Notes under the pieces: model-generated
Databases searched by the model: none
Seen by the model: only the letters and a program-made list of their open reading frames with translations
Told to the model about the DNA's origin: nothing
IMG/VR virus record: IMGVR_UViG_3300030118_000538
Coordinates: 1 to 48,169 of that record
Reading direction: 5' to 3' (one strand)
Length of the DNA stretch: 48,169 nt
Origin: a virus
Shown: in pieces, positions 21,875 through 30,740 of the stretch
Layout: each line of letters opens with the position of its first letter
How positions within the stretch are numbered: the first letter of the stretch is position 1
Made by a program: the position numbers and the translations under genes

Positions 21875-23643
21875 TATCCACCTACCAATGCTTTTCTAAA
21901 TGCACCACCTCTTGCTGATGCTTCAAGAACCGCCATCTTAGATGTTTCGGCTATTTGTGGCAGCATTTTCTGCACTTCTGCCCTTGCTGTAGCTCCTACT
22001 CCTAAAGCAAAGTTATTGTTCTGTACTATAGTTACACCGCCTCCACCAGATAAAGCACTTCTGGTATTCATATTGTTCATAATAGTACCGCCAGTATTTG
22101 GTACAAATAGCTCTGGTCCTCTTTCTCCAACTAAAGTAGGTCGTTTACCTTGTATAGTTCCACCCCCTGCTTGTCCTACTGTAATAGTCGGTAGAGCATT
22201 TGCTCCTCCTGTAAGTCCAAAAACCGCATTCAATATTTGATTCACTACTGCCATTTGTAAAAAAGTTGCTATGATTTGCTGAACAATATTTTTTGCAAAG
22301 TTTTTAAAAGAATCTAAAGCTGATTCACCTTCCATTAACGCACCAACAAAATCATTAGTAAAAGCATGACTTGTGCTAACTATTGATTGTTTTAACTCTG
22401 TGCCTAAAGTGACTTTAGCTTTTTCTGCTGCATTACCAACTTCAGCCACTCCCTCTGCGACATTAGATAATTCTGTTTCTAACTCTGAGGTGTCTACTGT
22501 CAAATCTTCAATTATTTTACTCAAAGACTCTGTAACACCTAATTGTTTATCAAACTCACCAATAACATCTTGTACTTTTTTTCCTAGATCATCTAACAAG
22601 CCTGTAAAGTAAAGCACAGAAGCAGATACTAAAAGTATAGGATTTGCTTTCATAATCATGTTGAATGCTTTCATTGCAGCAGATGCAATCGTCAAAGTTT
22701 TGACTAATTTGAGCAGTGCTAGACCCATACTTGCTAATTTCACAGCGATACCTATTGCCATAAATGCTACTATCTCGTCTTTGAATTTTTTAGCAAAATC
22801 AAATGCTGTACTAATAGCTTGACCAGTTTTTTCAAAAGCTAGTCTTACAACGCCACCTATTGCTTTAGCTGTATCTAAAGAATTTACTAAAAGAACACTT
22901 AAATCTCTTGCAACATCTATCAAAACATCCTTCAAACCACCTTGTCCTATTTCATCCATGAATAAAGATGTAGCATCACCTAAGTTTGAAAAAGCACCAG
23001 TCAAAGTATTGGCTCTTTGTGTAATAGCTTCTGGAAATTTAATTTCACCAACAGCTCTTACAAAACCCATCACTCCTTCGGCAGATTTATCCACTGTCTC
23101 GGTAATGTCACCAAAGGTCAAGGTAATCTTGTCACCCTCAGTCTTGCCTTCAAAACCTAAGGCTTGTAATGATTCAATAGAAGTAGTACCTGCTTTGAAG
23201 ATAGCCTGAGCAATTTGGTCAATACCAACACCTTGAGCTGCAGCGACATTACCAATACCTCGTAAATCTTCTTCTGTAGGCTTGATACCAATTCTTCTAA
23301 ACTCAAGGAAAGCTCTTGTTACTTCATCAATTTGGAAAGTGGTTTGTGCTGTAAACACCTTAATCATATCTAAGGCTTGTGCTGTTTCTGTAGCACTGCC
23401 TGTGTTAGCTTGTAAAGTAGCTTCTAAATCTTCAAACATTTGTGTCGTTTGCACAACACTAGAAGCTAATCTAGCAAAACCAATGACTCCAAAAACTTTA
23501 GCTAAGTTCCTAAATGTTAAGACAGATGCTTTTGCTCTGGCATTAGTCGTGTCTAGTTGAGCATTAACTCTCTTCAATCCTCTACGCAGATCAGCAGTTT
23601 CTGCTCGGATTTGTACTATCAGCTCATCTACAGGAGTTGCCAT
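21874..23643 (-). CDS. Tape measure protein
   Basis: At 589 residues this is the tape measure protein. The N-terminal half is helical and coiled (LIVQIRAETADLRRGLKRVN). Hydrophobic helices lie at about 285-350, and a glycine-rich C-terminal region contains GERGPELFVPNTGG, a frequent tape measure motif. At about 1.5 angstrom per residue the tail would be near 90 nm, a rough inference. It follows the frameshifted chaperone, the conserved order in long-tailed phages, and its ATG overlaps the chaperone's extended stop (TAATG). Confidence 0.93.
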   Translation of the reverse strand: MATPVDELIVQIRAETADLRRGLKRVNAQLDTTNARAKASVLTFRNLAKVFGVIGFARLASSVVQTTQMFEDLEATLQANTGSATETAQALDMIKVFTAQTTFQIDEVTRAFLEFRRIGIKPTEEDLRGIGNVAAAQGVGIDQIAQAIFKAGTTSIESLQALGFEGKTEGDKITLTFGDITETVDKSAEGVMGFVRAVGEIKFPEAITQRANTLTGAFSNLGDATSLFMDEIGQGGLKDVLIDVARDLSVLLVNSLDTAKAIGGVVRLAFEKTGQAISTAFDFAKKFKDEIVAFMAIGIAVKLASMGLALLKLVKTLTIASAAMKAFNMIMKANPILLVSASVLYFTGLLDDLGKKVQDVIGEFDKQLGVTESLSKIIEDLTVDTSELETELSNVAEGVAEVGNAAEKAKVTLGTELKQSIVSTSHAFTNDFVGALMEGESALDSFKNFAKNIVQQIIATFLQMAVVNQILNAVFGLTGGANALPTITVGQAGGGTIQGKRPTLVGERGPELFVPNTGGTIMNNMNTRSALSGGGGVTIVQNNNFALGVGATARAEVQKMLPQIAETSKMAVLEASARGGAFRKALVGG

Positions 23644-24193
23644 TAGTCAGGATACCTTTCCATTAGATCGTTGAGTTCGTCTTTTGTCATAGGAGTTGGT
23701 TGATTGCCAGTATGGAACTCAGTAAATCCATCTATGGCACAGTGTATTTCTATCACTGAAGCATTCCAGAACTCAGAAGGTTGCATTCCAATCATGCCCA
23801 TACATATCTCCATATATCTTTTGATGGGCAGTTTGTCATCAACTCTTACTCCTTTTTTTTTCCTTCTGCTTCTCCTTCTTCGCCTGAATCAGTCGTAAGT
23901 GATTGTGTTAATAGTTCAGCTACTGCTTTTGTTGCATTGACAAGTCCAATGTCAGCAACAATTTTTTTTATGTCGTTTTCTTGTATATCTTTTCCACCAC
24001 CTCTTAATGCAGGTGTAAGAACATAGATGACATCAGACATTCTTATGTCACCTTCTGCCATCTTATTTGCTAATTTGATTATACCGCACCCACAAGCTGC
24101 TTCTATCTGCATAATAGAATCAACAGATAATCTGGCTTTGTATGTATCAGTTCCTAGAGTAAGGTCAATCTGACCCTTCATTGGATTTGCCAT
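23643..24193 (-). CDS. Tail assembly chaperone, -1 frameshift product (gpGT-like)
   Basis: A -1 slip on the A9 run (plus 23853-23861) lets ribosomes bypass the TAA at 23846 and continue to a stop at 23643, giving about 183 residues. The extension reads GVRVDDKLPIKRYMEICMG, then MIGMQPSEFWNASVIEI and ends DELNDLMERYPD. WMIG-like plus EFW segments are typical of the T domain of tail assembly chaperones. This mirrors lambda gpG/gpGT and accounts for the coding-quality sequence just before the tape measure. No independent start with a ribosome site exists for the extension. Confidence 0.85.
23846..24193 (-). CDS. Tail assembly chaperone, short form (gpG-like)
   Basis: The unshifted product has 115 residues, ending GEEGEAEGKKKE. 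It is a helical protein beginning MANPMKGQIDLTLGTDTYKARL, a form common to chaperones placed between tail tube and tape measure. Together with the extended form it would coat the tape measure while tube subunits assemble. Its ATG lies 29 bases inside the upstream gene. Confidence 0.85.
   Translation of the reverse strand: MANPMKGQIDLTLGTDTYKARLSVDSIMQIEAACGCGIIKLANKMAEGDIRMSDVIYVLTPALRGGGKDIQENDIKKIVADIGLVNATKAVAELLTQSLTTDSGEEGEAEGKKKE
23853..23861 (-). other. Programmed -1 frameshift slippery run
   Basis: On the minus strand the sequence is GGA-AAA-AAA-AAG-GAG-TAA. Nine consecutive A residues let P- and A-site lysine tRNAs re-pair after a -1 slip. A GGAG just downstream could act as a stimulatory internal Shine-Dalgarno. 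The resulting frame is open for 70 more codons, up to the tape measure start. Confidence 0.85.
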
Positions 24194-24434
24194 ATGACTC
24201 TCCTTGAGCTTTGCTCTTTGGACTTCCCATTGGAAGTTCTAATTTTATTTTTAGTATATCGTCTCTAGTATCTAACGATACAGAAACTACCTTATAAGAC
24301 TTGCCATCTACACTTAAGGTAGTTGGCTCGTCTTTGTCTTTACCCAGAAAGTTAGGCACTTCAAGCATATCTTCTTGCATTAAAGCTGATATGTCTTTAT
24401 TGCCCTCTTTTACAGTGACATTTTTCCAAGCCAT
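24165..24434 (-). CDS. Hypothetical tail-region protein
   Basis: An 89-residue protein between tail tube and chaperone genes. It has beta character (PTTLSVDGKSYKVVSVSLD) and a serine-, lysine- and glycine-rich tail. It may be a minor tail-tube or connector component. I do not recognise a family. It overlaps the chaperone gene by 29 bases, suggesting coupled expression. Confidence 0.65.
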   Translation of the reverse strand: MAWKNVTVKEGNKDISALMQEDMLEVPNFLGKDKDEPTTLSVDGKSYKVVSVSLDTRDDILKIKLELPMGSPKSKAQGESYGKSNEGSD

Positions 24435-24444
24435 AGCTTATTCC

Positions 24445-24852
24445 TTATGCACTTGTGAATGTTACTGCACCAGAGCTTTCTAATGTTACAGAATATGTAA
24501 CTTCTCCATTGTACTCTCCTGCATACTCCAATGTAGCTACCATAAACGCACCCTGATAAGTACCAAAATCAGGTATGATCACCTGAAAGTTCTTAAAAGT
24601 AGAAGCATTCATTGCATCTTTAAGAGTAGTTTCAGAAGCAGCGTCAGTAAAGACACCAGAGCCTGAAACAGACATAGAATGAATACCGCCATCTGCTAAC
24701 AAAGTTCTGTTTCCAGAGGAGTCTTTGTTAGTCACATCAACAGCTTCATCATTTAGAGTTATGGAAGTAGAACGCAAACCACCGACTGTCACATAAGTTG
24801 TGCCTGTGGTATTTATTTTGAGCAGTAAACTTGCTCCTTTTTGTGCTGCCAT
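24445..24852 (-). CDS. Major tail tube protein (TP901-1-like)
   Basis: The 135-residue protein begins MAAQKGASLLLKIN and has SITLNDEAVDVTNKDSSGNRTLLADGG, the hallmark of TP901-1-type major tail proteins. A repeated beta pattern and YSVTLESSGAVTFTSA at the end follow. It would polymerise into the tail tube. It sits between the tail completion gene and the chaperone. A GGAG site precedes the ATG. Confidence 0.9.
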   Translation of the reverse strand: MAAQKGASLLLKINTTGTTYVTVGGLRSTSITLNDEAVDVTNKDSSGNRTLLADGGIHSMSVSGSGVFTDAASETTLKDAMNASTFKNFQVIIPDFGTYQGAFMVATLEYAGEYNGEVTYSVTLESSGAVTFTSA

Positions 24853-24866
24853 ATTTTACTCCTATA

Positions 24867-25268
24867 TTAACCTAGTAATACTGCACGAAATCTCATGACA
24901 CCATGTCTTGTTTTCCCATCTGGGTCTCTCATTATATCACTAAATTCAAACCTTAAATTTATGAGGTTGAACCCACTGACACTCAAACTACTATCATGCA
25001 ATAAATCATGTATTCTGTCCATAATTTCCTTTGTTTCTTTACTTCCCTTATATTCTGACCAGATGTGCAATGTCAAGGTTGTATCTGTGCCATCTACATC
25101 TTTTGTGCCAGATTCTTGAGTGTTTTCTTCACCTAAAACAACATAAGGAAAACTGGTGCTTTCAGGCACATCATCAAAGACAGATGCTCCTAATGTGCTT
25201 GTCAAAGTGCTATCGCCACTCAAGGTACTATATATTGTGCTTTGTAGGGCAAAAGTACCTAAACTCAT
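24867..25268 (-). CDS. Tail completion/terminator protein (DUF3168)
   Basis: A 133-residue protein with LQSTIYSTLSGDSTLTSTLG, PYVVLGEE, a hydrophobic LHIWSEYKGSKETKEIMDRIH and a MRFRAVL ending. This is the DUF3168 pattern of head-tail joining or tail-terminator proteins. It caps the tail tube so the tail can bind the head. It overlaps the previous gene by four bases. Confidence 0.85.
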   Translation of the reverse strand: MSLGTFALQSTIYSTLSGDSTLTSTLGASVFDDVPESTSFPYVVLGEENTQESGTKDVDGTDTTLTLHIWSEYKGSKETKEIMDRIHDLLHDSSLSVSGFNLINLRFEFSDIMRDPDGKTRHGVMRFRAVLLG

Positions 25269-25714
25269 CTGATTATGCCCTCTCTTTTAAATATTTGATT
25301 GATTTTACGCTTATTTTTACGCAAAGCAGGTTGCATAAAAGGTCTAGCTGCCATGTTTTGTGTACCAAACTCTAAGTGCTTTCCATAGTTTCCGCCAGAG
25401 CCATCATCTGCAAAAGCAATGATCTTACCTACAACAGCATTTCTTTCTACATCCAGATCAATAGTAATGCTACTAGCTAATGTACCTGTGTCACTTGCAG
25501 GAGGTTGACCTGCAGCAGAAGCAGTATGAGTTCTATTAGGATTGTATAAACGATAAGTACGACCTGATTTATTACCAGATAATATACTGGTAACAGCTTC
25601 ACCTCTTACTACCATTGCACTACTACCAACAGCTCTTTTAAGATTTGAACCTGCATTTTTGACAAACCTTTTGTGTAAGCGTCTTTGAAACGCATCAAGA
25701 TTCTTGATAGTCAT
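25265..25714 (-). CDS. HK97 gp10-like tail component
   Basis: A 149-residue basic protein. Its end, KHLEFGTQNMAARPFMQPALR followed by a lysine-rich helix, is the signature of the HK97 gp10 or minor capsid/tail-completion family. It lies between head-closure and DUF3168 genes, the standard place. It probably helps join the head connector and tail. Overlaps of four bases on either side indicate coupling. Confidence 0.88.
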   Translation of the reverse strand: MTIKNLDAFQRRLHKRFVKNAGSNLKRAVGSSAMVVRGEAVTSILSGNKSGRTYRLYNPNRTHTASAAGQPPASDTGTLASSITIDLDVERNAVVGKIIAFADDGSGGNYGKHLEFGTQNMAARPFMQPALRKNKRKINQIFKREGIIR

Positions 25715-26037
25715 TGGGCAACACCTTCAGTACAAGATAGTTTGTAATATCTGTCTCTCTCATCAATGTTTAGTATTGACTTGATGTTGAATGATCTACT
25801 TTCGTAAACTATGCGATAGGTAGCGTCTAAATCGCTTCTATACCTAATAAATATATCATGTGTGGTTTCGTCTTGTACTTTACCCCTTTGATAGCTTTCT
25901 TTACCGCTTTTAGGAACTATATTTGCATATATATCAGCAACTCGTGTAAAACTTTGTGATCTACCTCCACCTGCATCTGTAGTGTTAGTTGGTGATTGCA
26001 ACTGAACTCTATATCTCATCTTACCGATAGAGTTCAT
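25711..26037 (-). CDS. Head-tail joining protein (Phage_H_T_join type)
   Basis: The 108-residue beta-rich protein has MRYRVQLQSPTNTTDAGGG, IYANIVPKSGKE, THDIFIRYRSDLDATYRIVYESRSFNI and a YYKLSCTE ending, a match to the SPP1 gp16-type head-closure family. It seals the connector below the portal. It follows the adaptor protein gene by four bases. Confidence 0.88.
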   Translation of the reverse strand: MNSIGKMRYRVQLQSPTNTTDAGGGRSQSFTRVADIYANIVPKSGKESYQRGKVQDETTHDIFIRYRSDLDATYRIVYESRSFNIKSILNIDERDRYYKLSCTEGVAQ

Positions 26038-26041
26038 GATA

Positions 26042-26698
26042 TTAACCTACCGCTAAGAATGAAGAAGAACCAATGCCTTTGTGTATTACATAAGGAGCAT
26101 AGAGCTTTTTGACTATGGGTGGCATTGGAGCTTGAGCTTCATACATATCTCCTCTGTGTTCATATAAATATGCTATATGTTGAAGCATACCCATACGAAT
26201 AGGCTCTGGAACGCTAAATGCAGAGGTATATCCTGCCACATAGACGATTTTAATAGCATTGGCTACCCTAAGTGCTGTTGGAAAGGTTTCACCCCTTCTA
26301 AGCACTACTCTGGCAGGTTCACGCACATTATCTACATAATACCTAGAAGCTGCCATAGTGGTTTCAGTATCATCATCGTTAAATGTGCTTACTGAGCTTA
26401 CGCTAACCACAGGACTTGTAGGCAACACTATATGATCTTTGTAATAGTTTAGGTATGGACCAGTCCTAAAGCCTTCAAATAGAGGGTCTGCTAATTCATC
26501 GTAAGCATCTACAAAAAAGCTGTGCGTTTGTGTCATTAACGATCTGCCAGTGTGTTCTTCACACAATCTTCTAGCAGTTTCTATAAATGGTCTTAGTATT
26601 CTTTCGTCTGTGCTATCTTCTACACGCAAATACTCTTTTACTTCTTGTAAAGATAGTGGTTCTTGAGTAGGTGCAGTTGTTATCTGTAATCCTGACAT
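26042..26698 (-). CDS. Head-tail adaptor protein (gp6/phiE125 gp8-like)
   Basis: The 218-residue protein starts with LSLQEVKEYLRVEDSTDERIL and IETARRLCEEHTGRSLMTQ, the helical adaptor signature. It continues with a beta insert and ends with a helical GMLQHIAYLYEHRGDM. It binds directly beneath the portal. It is separated from the capsid genes by the fibre cassette, which is unusual. Its ATG overlaps the stop of the preceding small gene. Confidence 0.88.
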   Translation of the reverse strand: MSGLQITTAPTQEPLSLQEVKEYLRVEDSTDERILRPFIETARRLCEEHTGRSLMTQTHSFFVDAYDELADPLFEGFRTGPYLNYYKDHIVLPTSPVVSVSSVSTFNDDDTETTMAASRYYVDNVREPARVVLRRGETFPTALRVANAIKIVYVAGYTSAFSVPEPIRMGMLQHIAYLYEHRGDMYEAQAPMPPIVKKLYAPYVIHKGIGSSSFLAVG

Positions 26699-26898
26699 TA
26701 CAACACCTGTGCTACTACTTGTGAGCCTATGATCAACACATAGACCCCAATAATCATTGCTTCTACTCTGGCAAAGCGTTTACTGCCAGACTCTAAGCGT
26801 TTTTCTATGTTCTCATAACGAATCGCACAAATCTGCTCATGCGAATCTAACGCTAAGGCTACATCACTTGTCGTCTGATTTTTCTTCTGTCTCGGCAT
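26698..26898 (-). CDS. Small tail-anchored membrane protein
   Basis: A 66-residue protein with a basic start (MPRQKKNQ), a helical middle, and a C-terminal TM helix (MIIGVYVLIIGSQVVAQVL). It overlaps the preceding gene by 35 bases. It resembles small phage membrane proteins next to fibre genes. Its function is unknown, with holin-like or anchoring possibilities. Confidence 0.6.
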   Translation of the reverse strand: MPRQKKNQTTSDVALALDSHEQICAIRYENIEKRLESGSKRFARVEAMIIGVYVLIIGSQVVAQVL

Positions 26899-27157
26899 CC
26901 TCTACTTCCTCAGCTTCCGACTCGTCTGAATCAAGTAAAGGCTTAAGTGCCTCTAAGTAATGCTTCTGCAATATATCGTTTTTTTCTAAGCCAAACTCGG
27001 CATTAGTTTTTATGTTTTGTGACTCTTTACTTAATATTTCAATCTTTGTATACAAGAGCTTTGCTTCATCACTCATATCAGAAACTTGATATGTGACATC
27101 TTCTCCTGTTTCGGATTTCATAATAAGCGTTCTTTCATCTTTATTAGCTTCTGCCAT
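26864..27157 (-). CDS. Hypothetical acidic helical protein
   Basis: A 97-residue protein with a strong AAGGAG before its ATG. The centre, KTNAEFGLEKNDILQKHYLEALKPL, is helical; the last 25 residues are almost all acidic. It lies between fibre and connector genes. Similar acidic coiled-coil proteins accompany fibres in marine phages, but no role is known. Confidence 0.65.
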   Translation of the reverse strand: MAEANKDERTLIMKSETGEDVTYQVSDMSDEAKLLYTKIEILSKESQNIKTNAEFGLEKNDILQKHYLEALKPLLDSDESEAEEVEDAETEEKSDDK

Positions 27158-27200
27158 AAGTTTCTCCTTTTTCTAAAGTTAATTTATATATCATATCATA

Positions 27201-27386
27201 CTAGCTTTTCAATTGTTTTGCTGTAGGCTGAGTATCTGTATGAGTCCATCTACCTATATAAATTCCATCTCCACTATCCCAAAGTTCTATTTTGCCTGTT
27301 CCTCCAACTGTAAGAGGTAAAAAATCATTATCTGATACTCCTGAGCAGAGTTCTTTTATCTTAGTTATTATTTGTTCTGATGTCAT
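27201..27386 (-). CDS. Hypothetical small protein downstream of a fibre gene
   Basis: A 61-residue protein with a helical start (MTSEQIITKIKELCSG) followed by strands (LPLTVGGTGKIELWDSGDG) and ending QPTAKQLKS. It starts seven bases after the fibre gene's stop. It could be a fibre-capping or chaperone piece, but that is context only. Confidence 0.6.
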   Translation of the reverse strand: MTSEQIITKIKELCSGVSDNDFLPLTVGGTGKIELWDSGDGIYIGRWTHTDTQPTAKQLKS

Positions 27387-27393
27387 AATCTCT

Positions 27394-29052
27394 TTACCTC
27401 ATTAACATAATTTCTATATGAGATGCAGCACCACCTCTTATCACATGAGTACCACTTCCAGAAAATGTTTGCACTTTCATTGTCTCACTTGCTACTGCCT
27501 TAAACATAAAATTTATTGGAACATCATAACCATAATCATTGGTGCTGTTACTACTATTAGCGTGTTGTTCAAATATACCAAGTTCAACATCATTGTGACT
27601 AGAAAACACTACTCTTGCCAAAGCATAGTTTGTGGCACTTACTTGCTGTATGCTTATTACACCAGTACATAAATAAACACCTGCTACAGGCATTGTGAAA
27701 GTAGAGGTTGCAGTCCTCATATCTGAACCATTATTTTCTAAAGTAGTATCAACACTCCAATCTGTCCAAGTTGCAGCAGAAACAGTTTGATTTGAGCTTC
27801 TATAAGCAGCTACATATGGTTGATTGGAGTTTGTTTCTCTACCAAGTTGGTCAATGGTAAGTCTTGCTGCTAAGTTATTTGCTGAAGATGTATAGAATAC
27901 TAGCTTTCCATCATCTTTATTGGTTGTGTCATCTCCTGTTGCAGAGGCTATCATTGCAACAGTAGTACCATTCCACTTGCTTTGCATTTCGCCTATAGAG
28001 CTTCCTGCACCACTTCTGTTTGCATCAAATATTATTGCATTTGAAGTATTACCAGTACTCTTGATAGTCAAACCTTCATCGCCTGAGTCAGTATGTATGT
28101 GAAGATTATTTGTAGGACTTGTAGTTCCGATTCCAACATCGCCACTTGTTCCATGAATCATCATTTTTGAATCAGCAAGGACTACACTATTACTATCATT
28201 TGCAATATCAACTAGAAAATGTAAATGTCCTCTAGCTGCACCATCGCCAATTTGTTCTTGAGCTATCGCTGTTTTTCTATAAGTGGCATTAGCGTTTTCG
28301 GTATATCCTAAAGAAATACCAGTATAATGAGTATCTGTAGTTGCAATAGCTCCAAAGTGAGAATATGTACCAGTAGATGTAGCTACCTGTAAAGTACTTT
28401 GAGGACTATTAGTTCCAATCCCAAGCCTATTATTACCTCCATCAATTCTCATAATCTCTGTGTTGAAAGATTTAAATATGTGATGACCTGCTGTAGAGTT
28501 TGTTGAAGTAGATTTGTATGTAATATCTTTACTAGATGTAAGTTCTAAGTTTTCAGAACCACTTGTGGTATTAAAAGATACAGTTCCTTCGTCATTGTCT
28601 CCACTATGCCCAAAGTTAATAGCTAGAATTGAAGAACTACCACCTAAAATACTTAATGTTGTATTGTCATCATCTTCTACTGTTAAAACTGTGCCTGTTG
28701 CAGCAGTTGCTCCACTTGATGCTGTTGAGAATGTTCCTGTAGTTCCTGTTATTGTTCCTGCATTTGTGATGTTTTGGCTTCCCATATTCAAAGCACCAGA
28801 CATAGTGCCGCCTGAAAGCGGTAAGACTGTGCTAAAGAAAGAAGCGTTGTCGTTCATAGCTGCAGCTAACTCATTGAGAGTATTCAAACTACTAGGTGCA
28901 GAATCTACAAGATTAGCTACAGCAGTGGTCACAAAAGCTGTGGTTGCAACTCTTGTTGTGTTATTTCCTGCAGATTGCGTTGTAGTTGTAGGATTACCGC
29001 CTAAAGCTACATCATCTATGATCTGTTCACTGCTTACTTTAGTATTAGCCAT
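27394..29052 (-). CDS. Tail fibre protein with C1q/TNF-like head
   Basis: A 552-residue fibre. The first 80 residues are nearly identical to those of the next upstream fibre (IIDDVALGGNPTTTTQSAG), so it is a paralogue sharing an attachment domain. The middle is repetitive beta-helix sequence. The last 130 residues resemble a C1q/TNF-like jelly roll (FTMPVAGVYLCTGVISI, then INFMFKAVASETMKV). That fold commonly forms trimeric receptor-binding tips. Its start overlaps the upstream gene by eight bases. Confidence 0.82.
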   Translation of the reverse strand: MANTKVSSEQIIDDVALGGNPTTTTQSAGNNTTRVATTAFVTTAVANLVDSAPSSLNTLNELAAAMNDNASFFSTVLPLSGGTMSGALNMGSQNITNAGTITGTTGTFSTASSGATAATGTVLTVEDDDNTTLSILGGSSSILAINFGHSGDNDEGTVSFNTTSGSENLELTSSKDITYKSTSTNSTAGHHIFKSFNTEIMRIDGGNNRLGIGTNSPQSTLQVATSTGTYSHFGAIATTDTHYTGISLGYTENANATYRKTAIAQEQIGDGAARGHLHFLVDIANDSNSVVLADSKMMIHGTSGDVGIGTTSPTNNLHIHTDSGDEGLTIKSTGNTSNAIIFDANRSGAGSSIGEMQSKWNGTTVAMIASATGDDTTNKDDGKLVFYTSSANNLAARLTIDQLGRETNSNQPYVAAYRSSNQTVSAATWTDWSVDTTLENNGSDMRTATSTFTMPVAGVYLCTGVISIQQVSATNYALARVVFSSHNDVELGIFEQHANSSNSTNDYGYDVPINFMFKAVASETMKVQTFSGSGTHVIRGGAASHIEIMLMR

Positions 29053-30739
29053 TTTCTAAAGCCTCCAATCTTTTCATAAGGTCTTTTACAACTTCTACTA
29101 AACAAGAAACTGTAGCAGAAGCATCTCGCCCTTCTATTCCTACATCAGCGTATTTAGTGTCATTTACATAATCATGTAATACACTGTGGTCTAACTCGTA
29201 TTCTTTTTTATATTTTTCTAAATACTCTTCAAGACTCAATGCCTCCCTTTCAGGTTGTGGCATTTCATCTTTTGCTTGTATTTTATTGTATTGTGCTGTA
29301 GCTAATCTGGTTATTTCTTCTTCACTTCTGCGTTGATGTGAATTGATTACATCTTTTGCAAGTTGTAGTGATGTTGGATAAGGTGTTCTGTCTGTGACAC
29401 TTGCTGCAGATATATTATCTTGCACATAAATGTCTCCTCTATCAGGATTAGCTAAAGCGTAAGATGACGAAGCTAAAAGTCCTCCTAGTTTCAAACTTGC
29501 TGCTGAGAAATTATCTTCTGCTTCATAAAGTTGAAAAAAGTAATTAGTACCAACAGAACCAGAAGCTAAACAAGCAACAAATGAAGGTCCATGTAATCCA
29601 TTAGCAGTATTGTTTGTGCCAAAGGTGTACTGAGGTTGGCTATTTGACTGCTTCACTCTTAATATGTTTGTGCCACCAGTAGCAAGACCTAATGTATTTG
29701 CAGCAGGAAAGTACATACCTGTATCAGTATCATCTACATCTGAAATACTAGGATTTGAAACACTTGAAACAGCACTTCTCAAGAAAAAGCCATTGCTGCC
29801 AGTGCTAGATGCCTTAAATGTATTTGTGCCTGTTTCTACTTTACCGACATTACCAAACTTTACATTACCATCTACTTCAAGTTTTTTGCTTGGCGAAGTT
29901 GTTCCCACCCCAAGATTACCACCATTGAAATAAGAATCTCCATTACTATCAAATCTTATATCTTCGTTTTGTGCAGAATCATGAATACTTAATCTGCCAT
30001 GTCCTGATATTTCTGTTACTGAAAATAGATTATTTTGTGTTGAATCGTCACTACCGCTTTTTAAAACTCTTAATGCTGTAGATGTTGCACCTGTGGAGAG
30101 AATATCAACAGGCACTATAGGATTTATACCTGCACCAAATCTTGGTGCTTTTACAAAACTATTAAATGTGGCTTTTCCTGCATCTGACATATCAAGTGTA
30201 AGGGCAGTTATGACAGAGCCACCATCATTACCTCTTAATACTATATCTCCATCTTGAATACCTTGATTTATTCTTAAGTCATTTCCTGACTTGACCAGTT
30301 CTGCAAATGTAGTGCCTCCATCTTTTAACTGTATTTCCCCACTATCTGCGTCTAAAACAATGTTTCCTGCCACATCAAGAGTAAGGTTGCCTGAGTCAGC
30401 TAATGTTTGGTTTGCACCTGAAGCAGCTAATTTAGTAGCTATAGAGTTTGTCACAGTCGTACTGAAGTTAGCGTCATCTCCTAGTGCTGCTGCTAGTTCA
30501 TTTAATGTATCTAAAGCAGAAGGGGAGCTATCAACAAGGTTTGAGATCGCTGTAGATACAAAGGCAGTGGTTGCTATCCTTGTGGTGTTGTTTCCTGCAC
30601 TTTGAGTCGTTGTTGTTGGATTGCCACCTAGTGCAACATCATCAGCTATGAGAGCAGAGGTAATTTGGTCATCAGCAATAGCTGCAGTCAGAATTGCATC
30701 ATCTGCTATAACTCTTGATGTAATTTTAGTGTTTGCCAT
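29045..30739 (-). CDS. Tail fibre protein with helical C-terminus
   Basis: A 564-residue fibre with the same N-terminal attachment domain as its neighbour (DDVALGGNPTTTTQSAGNNT). A beta-rich shaft includes LGVGTTSPSKKLEVDGNVKFG, a common fibre repeat. The last 110 residues are helical and charged, ending LVEVVKDLMKRLEALENG, probably a trimerising coiled coil or chaperone-like end. It lacks the full S74 signature found in the 2278-residue fibre. Confidence 0.8.
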   Translation of the reverse strand: MANTKITSRVIADDAILTAAIADDQITSALIADDVALGGNPTTTTQSAGNNTTRIATTAFVSTAISNLVDSSPSALDTLNELAAALGDDANFSTTVTNSIATKLAASGANQTLADSGNLTLDVAGNIVLDADSGEIQLKDGGTTFAELVKSGNDLRINQGIQDGDIVLRGNDGGSVITALTLDMSDAGKATFNSFVKAPRFGAGINPIVPVDILSTGATSTALRVLKSGSDDSTQNNLFSVTEISGHGRLSIHDSAQNEDIRFDSNGDSYFNGGNLGVGTTSPSKKLEVDGNVKFGNVGKVETGTNTFKASSTGSNGFFLRSAVSSVSNPSISDVDDTDTGMYFPAANTLGLATGGTNILRVKQSNSQPQYTFGTNNTANGLHGPSFVACLASGSVGTNYFFQLYEAEDNFSAASLKLGGLLASSSYALANPDRGDIYVQDNISAASVTDRTPYPTSLQLAKDVINSHQRRSEEEITRLATAQYNKIQAKDEMPQPEREALSLEEYLEKYKKEYELDHSVLHDYVNDTKYADVGIEGRDASATVSCLVEVVKDLMKRLEALENG

Positions 30740-30740
30740 A

